Of a DNA stretch of 64,000 bases, positions 1 through 64,000 are shown in pieces; the first letter of the stretch is position 1; each line of letters opens with the position of its first letter. The position numbers and the translations under genes were made by a program. Source of the stretch: Glandiceps talaboti (lineage: Eukaryota > Hemichordata > Enteropneusta > Spengelidae). The notes beneath the pieces are model-generated. The model worked only from the letters and a program-made list of their open reading frames with translations. It did not search any database and had not been told where the DNA came from. The stretch lies in the NCBI RefSeq assembly GCF_964340395.1, contig NC_135550.1, positions 30,201,176 to 30,265,175 on the forward strand. The letters run 5' to 3'.

Positions 1-154
1 ACCAAAATGTATGTTTTGTATACTTGTAAAGTAAGTTGGATTGTTGACAATGTGTATATATAATATAAATCAGAAGGGGGAAAATGAAATGTTCCTAAAA
101 AAAGTGATAGTCATGAATTTTTGTGTTAAAATCAACAAACTTATTTGACAACAG

Positions 155-58339
<58,185 letters not shown>

Positions 58340-59348
58340 GTAAGGCTCATCTTTACAATGTACATTTCAGTATCAGATTTCCCTCCCTCTTCAGGTGTAT
58401 CCATAAAAACAAAATAAAGTGATATTACTAAAGCAAATTGATGGCATTCTGACATTTCCTTATTTTGAGCACAAAGTCACTTATGGATTAACAGATTAAC
58501 CTAAGGCTAGGGTTACAAGAAATTTTCCACTACGAAATCAGATGGGAAAAGTTATTATGGTTTTACAGATCACTATAGAAACAGTTGTATCTGGTTTCAA
58601 GATGTACAGATGATACAAAGGTTAAGATTTTTGAGGTATCAATACCCAGGATGTCGGAATGACATAATGAATTATTGAATGTATTTGTTTTGCTGTGGCT
58701 TGGTATAAGGACAAGACAACCTTTTGATATCAGAACAAAAGACTGTATTTTACGGCCTAATTTATGACTCAAATATTTACCTTGCAACTGTCTCAAGTAT
58801 TGACTGTCTTCTCTTGGATGACAAAACCCTGACCTGTGTATCTATACAGAGAAGTAAAGTCTTACAATGCGGTATTCACAGGGGGATGTATACACTAAAA
58901 ATACTGCTTCCTGTCATTGCAATGGCTAGAACCTTTGCTGACAGAATCTTTGTCGGCTAGATGTATGCCCCCTAGGGAGGAACATAATTATAGGGTATAA
59001 ACTCCCGCTCCTTGATGTCATAGTGACTTGAGTGAAAGGGTGAAAATTTGTGTGGCTGTGTAGGTTGTTAATTTAAACTAATTAATACATTACTATTAAA
59101 TAATACATCACTTTAAAATGTGTGTATTTGAGAATGATGTATAATGGTCTCCCTCTTTGATAGTATCAGTAGTGCATGGCGCCATTGGTACCATGGGTAT
59201 GAAACTCAAAAATTCAAGAACTCCATGGAGTATTTGCAAAGATCGTATGCTTTGGCAATAGACCCCACCCTCTTACAAACTGTCAATAGTTGTTTGAAGT
59301 GTTTTCAAAACAATACAAACAGGAAAATTGTCACTTGTGAGAAGCACT

Positions 59349-59462
59349 CTTAACTTGGTTAATAATATCAAATATATGGATAACCTCTTAACTTAGTTAA
59401 TAATATCAAATATATGGATAACCTCTTAACTTGGTTAATAATATCAAATATATGGATAACCT
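59349..59462. repeat. 38-bp tandem repeat, three copies
   Basis: Three near-perfect 38-bp units start at 59349, 59387 and 59425, each containing aataatatcaaatatatgga. Confidence 0.95.
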
Positions 59463-62400
59463 TTAGCTTTCACCCAATATCTTATATAACACATTAATCC
59501 AATTCAATTTTATGCATAATTTATTATGTCTTTTGACTGTTATTGAATGCAAAGTGATTAATCTTCAGATTAAAAACTAAACAATGATCAAGGGGCGCAG
59601 GTTTTTAGATAGTCTAGCTTGGCATAAAGACGATTCTGTTTTGCAGTTTTGGAAATGAAAACCCCATGTTTATATAGCATGCATTGTAATCATCAGATAC
59701 ACACATTGTAATTTGATTACTTCGATATCAAGAATAACTTTTTTGGCATTCAAGACACCATTTTATTCAAATTTGTTACAAATGATCTTTTCAAATTAGG
59801 TGAAGTTGATCAAAAAGATGAAGTGTGTAATGATTTCAAAATGAAACAATAACAACATTATATTGATTCCTGTGAAATTTATTTAGCATTAAGTAGAGTA
59901 AAGCTATAGAATCATGTATATCCAACAAGAACCTGCAGATGTTGCAAGTGTTGTTACTCATATCTCAGAGACTGCAGCTAACTGGTTCATAATACTGTTT
60001 GACAGAACACTAACCAGTATGTTATGCGTGATATCTAAGTCTCTGGGTTTTGATTCTCAGTGCTTATTTATAAGTGTTGTCACTTAGTTCACGACAAGTC
60101 ACCATTAGTTATAAACGTCGTGGGTGTATTTTTGAAGGCAGTCATTTCATTTTATAGTCATGACTAGATTTCACACAAAGAAATGGGGTTCAGTTTGTGT
60201 CAGTTGTTTTTTATTCTTAGATAATCATGCCAAGACAGGTAATTCTGTATCTACTGTTGACAACTTTCAATGAAAACCATGTCTTCAGGCAATGCACTGA
60301 CATACAATGGAAGGCTGTGTTTACTATATTATTGTTTACCGGCTAATCAAGCATGGTTACTAGGCAACAGCAATACCCATCTCTGGATTGGCTCCTTAGC
60401 ATGTTAAATAGGTGCAATATTCAAATAGAACCTATTAATTAAAGACAGGGTATGATAGATCTGAGTTTCTGAGAAATGAACACACAGAAAATGTTTAAGA
60501 GAAAGTTAGGATTGAAAGTTATTTCCGTATTATCTCCTTCATGGGGTTGCTCCTAAGTTGCCTGATGTCAGTTTCTGTTGCCACAAAAATTTTTGTCATC
60601 ATTCAAGATATATGCAGAGGGAAAGACAAGTCTTCATCATTTGGTTTTGATGAAAATATGTATTTTATTTGCCACAGATAGTGTATAAAAAAATCACACC
60701 AAATTGAATTTTTTGCTGCTTTGTAATCATGTAGCCCATTCACTCTAATTTTGGCTTATAAGTTTAAATCCTTACAAGGATCTCTACTATATTTTCAGAA
60801 ATAGGTGTTGTGAAATATTTCATGATCATCTGCACTTACCCTTCCTTCCACAAATACAATAGATAACAACCTCCCTTAAAACATAGGAAAGTTTTGACCG
60901 CCTTGCACAAGCAAAATAATCCTGAATTTGTTCACTAGTCTCGCTAATCCCTGAATGGAATGCTTTCCTATTTGACCATGGAAGGAGATTTGTACAACAT
61001 AAATCAACATCTTAGTTGTATTGTTATCATTGCATGGCCATTCTAACTGTAGAAAGGAGATTTAGCAAGTTATTAAAGTTGTTGTGCAACATTAAGTACA
61101 CTGCTGTGACCATCTGTTATGATACTAAACTGTACTACTTCACCCCAAATACTGTCTTTGTCCTGAGTAAAATAGACCAATAGTGTATTAGTACTATCTT
61201 GTGTAACAGAAGACCACTTTTGGGGGATAGAAGTTCAATGGTGATCTGTTTTAGAACTTGAACCTGGCTTTGTATGCAAAGCTGGAAGGGATTAAATGAC
61301 GTTGTGTTCTGTATATTCTATAGTATAGGTAGGTTGGGGTATGTTTCAATTGCTATTCAGAAATTTAAAAAAAAAACAGGTTTAAATCTTTTTTCATTTA
61401 GACTTTGGTCTGAATATGTCTAATATCTTAGAGCATCAAAAGATTTATGCAAACATTTGTCTAAGAATCAATGTTATAAAAATTTTCTTACATCTCTGGT
61501 ATATACGATGTTTGTTTTTCTATCAGGATCAGTTTTGTTGTGACCATCTGCAGATAAAATGACAAACACTTTCTGCCTGCAGCCATCTTGAAAAGAAAGA
61601 TGAGTAGTGACGCCCCCTTGTACTGTATCTTAGAATGTGTTATTACACACCCCTCATACTGAATTACTCTTTATATATGAGTTTCATGGTCATTGCACAG
61701 AAAGAATAGGTCATGTTATTGTTCACGAAATTTTTCATTACAACAAAGTGCAAATCATTCTGTTTTATGGTTTTGTGTATAATACACATACCCAGGGGGA
61801 GACACCACTAGATTATTGAACTCTAAATATAGTAACATCCGACTGGTTCTGCTTCAAATGTTACGTGGGAAAAATTAACTTATGTGTAAACAAGTAGTGA
61901 TAATAATAAAATAGCTTACTTGTCAGGGCTGTTGAATGGCTTACAAAAATACTGAAACGAAATTGTGAATTCTGAAATATATGAAAACTTTGAATATTTT
62001 GAGATCATGTATAGCAAGTTACAGATGAAAAAGTAGCATAGAAAGGTTGCATAATGTAGAAAACCGTTGCACATATGACCTTCAAAACTAAGTCTTTCTA
62101 AGATATTTGATAATAGAATGTGTAAGCGGACATTTCACAAATACAGGTATGGTCTCTATTCTCAACATGGTGACAGATGTATCACATCATTGACAACAAA
62201 TCCATAAAAATATGTGAAAATTTTACAGAATGTCAAGATGACACTTAAAAGTGGAATTAAAATTGATATGTAAACAACTTTGCCTGTTATAAATGACATG
62301 TCATGTGAACATGACAACGACAAACAAGTTAGGGGGCATCAGACTTTACTCAGGTGAAAGGTAGTAAATGTGTAACAAAAGATGTCTGATAGCCAATGAG

Positions 62401-62777
62401 ATTAGTCTATTGTGAGACAAATTTACATAATTTACAATAGTGACTGGTATTGATCATGTAAAGCAAAGCTCGTCCATCACAGTGTAGTGGGTATGTAGGA
62501 CTGTACAACACATGTAGAAGTTGCTGCCGTCTCTCTGTCGCTCTCTTTGTTTTTCTTCTGCTTTGCTGGATGTTTATTGGACTCACGAATTGTTGTGTGG
62601 TGAACTTGGAGGGATTTCTGACACAAACGTTTCCTATCTTCCTCTGGAATTATCCAAACATGCCGTTATGAGTCAACTCTGTTAATTCATGGATCTACCA
62701 CTCGTGTCAAGTTGCTGTGTTCATGTTTTGTTTCAATCGGTGGATTATTTTGCTAATTTTTATTCTGGATTGTGGAG

Positions 62778-62831
62778 ATGATGCTGACTAACAGGTCTCC
62801 AAAACGAAGGAAACTGTTCCACAATGAAAGA
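62778..62831 (+). CDS. SYNE1: Candidate alternative first exon C: short basic N-terminus
   Basis: 18 codons, MMLTNRSPKRRKLFHNER, from an ATG pair (62778 and 62781) to a donor AGA|gtaagc at 62832, phase 0 and so compatible with the next SYNE1 exon, which begins after a phase-0 intron. In-frame TAA upstream at 62754. SPKRRKL resembles a nuclear localisation signal and a proline-directed phosphosite. The preceding 250 bases are comparatively pyrimidine-rich and could be a 5' untranslated region. Short length makes chance a real possibility. Vertebrate SYNE1 is known to use internal promoters to make short C-terminal isoforms such as nesprin-1 alpha, which is the precedent. Confidence 0.4.
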
Positions 62832-64000
62832 GTAAGCACCCCCTATCTTATACTTGATACTGTATGACATACCTGTATTAAGCCATGTAATCAGACCCTG
62901 GCATGTGTTGTTGGCGGGGAGTCAATCTGTCCTGAAAGATATACGTGAGAATGTAAGCATGGACAAACACAAGTCTGACACATGTGCCGTCAGCATGGAT
63001 GTCAATCTTTTGTCATAAAAGCATGGTTTGGTATCATAGTAATATTAAATTTTAAACCAAACAACTAATCACAGAGATAATTTCAGCAGACCTCCACAAA
63101 GTTGCTATTTATAACTATTAGCTTACCACTTTGTTAAGAGATTCAGCAACGACTTTTTCAGTAGCTCAGATATTAAACCAATATTAATTGATAGCTGGTA
63201 TTCTATTCTAACATCTATACAGTTTGCATAGTAGTAGTACAACTAGGGAGCTTGTACCATGGTACGTACTTGTACCGATTCTCTTCATGTGATTTTTGAA
63301 ATTACAGCATTCAGTGTCTTTTTATAGACAGTTATATCAGTTAGGTGATGCTATTGTTCACATTGTAAACTTTGTTATCACAACATGGGTACCAACACGT
63401 ACATTATGTCAGACAGAGGTGTAATCAGAAACTGAAAAAAATCGGTTAATTTCAAACCTGCTTTCCAAGGTCACTTTATCTATAAAGAAATAAGTAGCAT
63501 GTTTCCATTATTTCTGGATAGTAAAGTATTCTTATGCAACACTCAGCAAAATACAACAGATTTGAATTCTGTACATTTCAGAATTATATGAACAGACCCG
63601 AAACCATTCATATTATTAAGTTATTTTTTGTACTAAACTTTGACCAGGGCTATGTTGATTTATGTATATCCTGTAAAGGTTTATTCTGTTAGGGTCTGAA
63701 AGACACACATGTTGGTAAAAGGCTATTAGCTCACCTGGGTTTCATTGAGTGAGTTTGGAGTTGAAACAACCACATTGATTGTTAAGACCTTGATAACATA
63801 TTTATGATTTGTTGTAGTCAGTTTGTACATTTTATAGCTCATTGTTCATCCAAGTGGTAAATTCTTATTGTTTGCTAATTATTGAGTTTTCAAAACTGAA
63901 AATAATATGGCTGAAAGACTGGGATGTTTTCCCTTGGGGGGGGGGGGGGGTGTAGGATTGAAAGTTTGAACTGTACGTGTGGGTTATGAATATCTACAAG

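Larger units (their letters stand above)
58340..64000 (+). other. Intron 45 (at least 5.7 kb, runs off the window)
   Basis: Contains a 38-bp tandem repeat, a candidate alternative first exon (62778-62831) and a G homopolymer (about 63936-63950). No further spectrin exon found before the window ends. Confidence 0.7.

Overview
This window is AT-rich animal nuclear DNA and lies entirely inside one very large plus-strand gene. Evidence for a metazoan gene: short coding exons with GT-AG borders, introns of about 0.2-9 kb, many microsatellites, and chains of spectrin repeats. I read 45 consecutive internal exons (155-58339) that join into one open frame of about 6,209 codons. Neither the true N-terminus nor the C-terminus is present. 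The protein is best explained as nesprin-1 (SYNE1), the giant outer-nuclear-envelope spectrin-repeat protein of the LINC complex. Repeat after repeat lines up in order with the rod of vertebrate nesprin-1 as I remember it; I could not run an alignment. The actin-binding CH domains would lie upstream and the KASH membrane anchor downstream. The species cannot be named. An invertebrate, possibly a non-vertebrate deuterostome, is a guess from intron size and the single nesprin-1-like order.

Layout. (1) 155-10213: half a spectrin repeat, then five copies of a three-exon module (about 327, 156 and 165 bp) that encodes two spectrin repeats. (2) 11322-13855: three more repeats. (3) 13856-22726: an 8.9 kb intron holding two candidate alternative first exons (17267-17359 and 20422-20790). 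(4) 22727-44161: fourteen more repeats, mostly one per 327-bp exon or per pair of exons adding up to about 327 bp, with one GC-AG intron. (5) 45145-53863: a giant 8.7 kb exon. It starts with helix A of a spectrin repeat and then runs for about 2,860 residues of acidic, apparently disordered sequence containing 14 full copies and one partial copy of a 56-residue unit. (6) 54574-58339: helices B and C of the interrupted repeat, then two further repeats. (7) 58340-64000: intron, with a third candidate alternative first exon at 62778-62831.

How the parts work together. Every spectrin-repeat boundary is a phase-0 intron, so whole repeats can be added or skipped without shifting frame. All three candidate alternative first exons also end in phase 0, so each would join the next rod exon in frame and yield an N-terminally shortened nesprin. 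One of them carries an N-myristoylation-type start followed by a histidine run and a basic cluster; the other two carry basic, nuclear-localisation-like clusters. The giant exon sits in the helix A-B loop of one spectrin repeat. I recall a much shorter disordered linker at this place in vertebrate nesprin-1, so this looks like lineage-specific expansion of a disordered spacer by tandem duplication. Introns not listed separately hold nothing I recognise.
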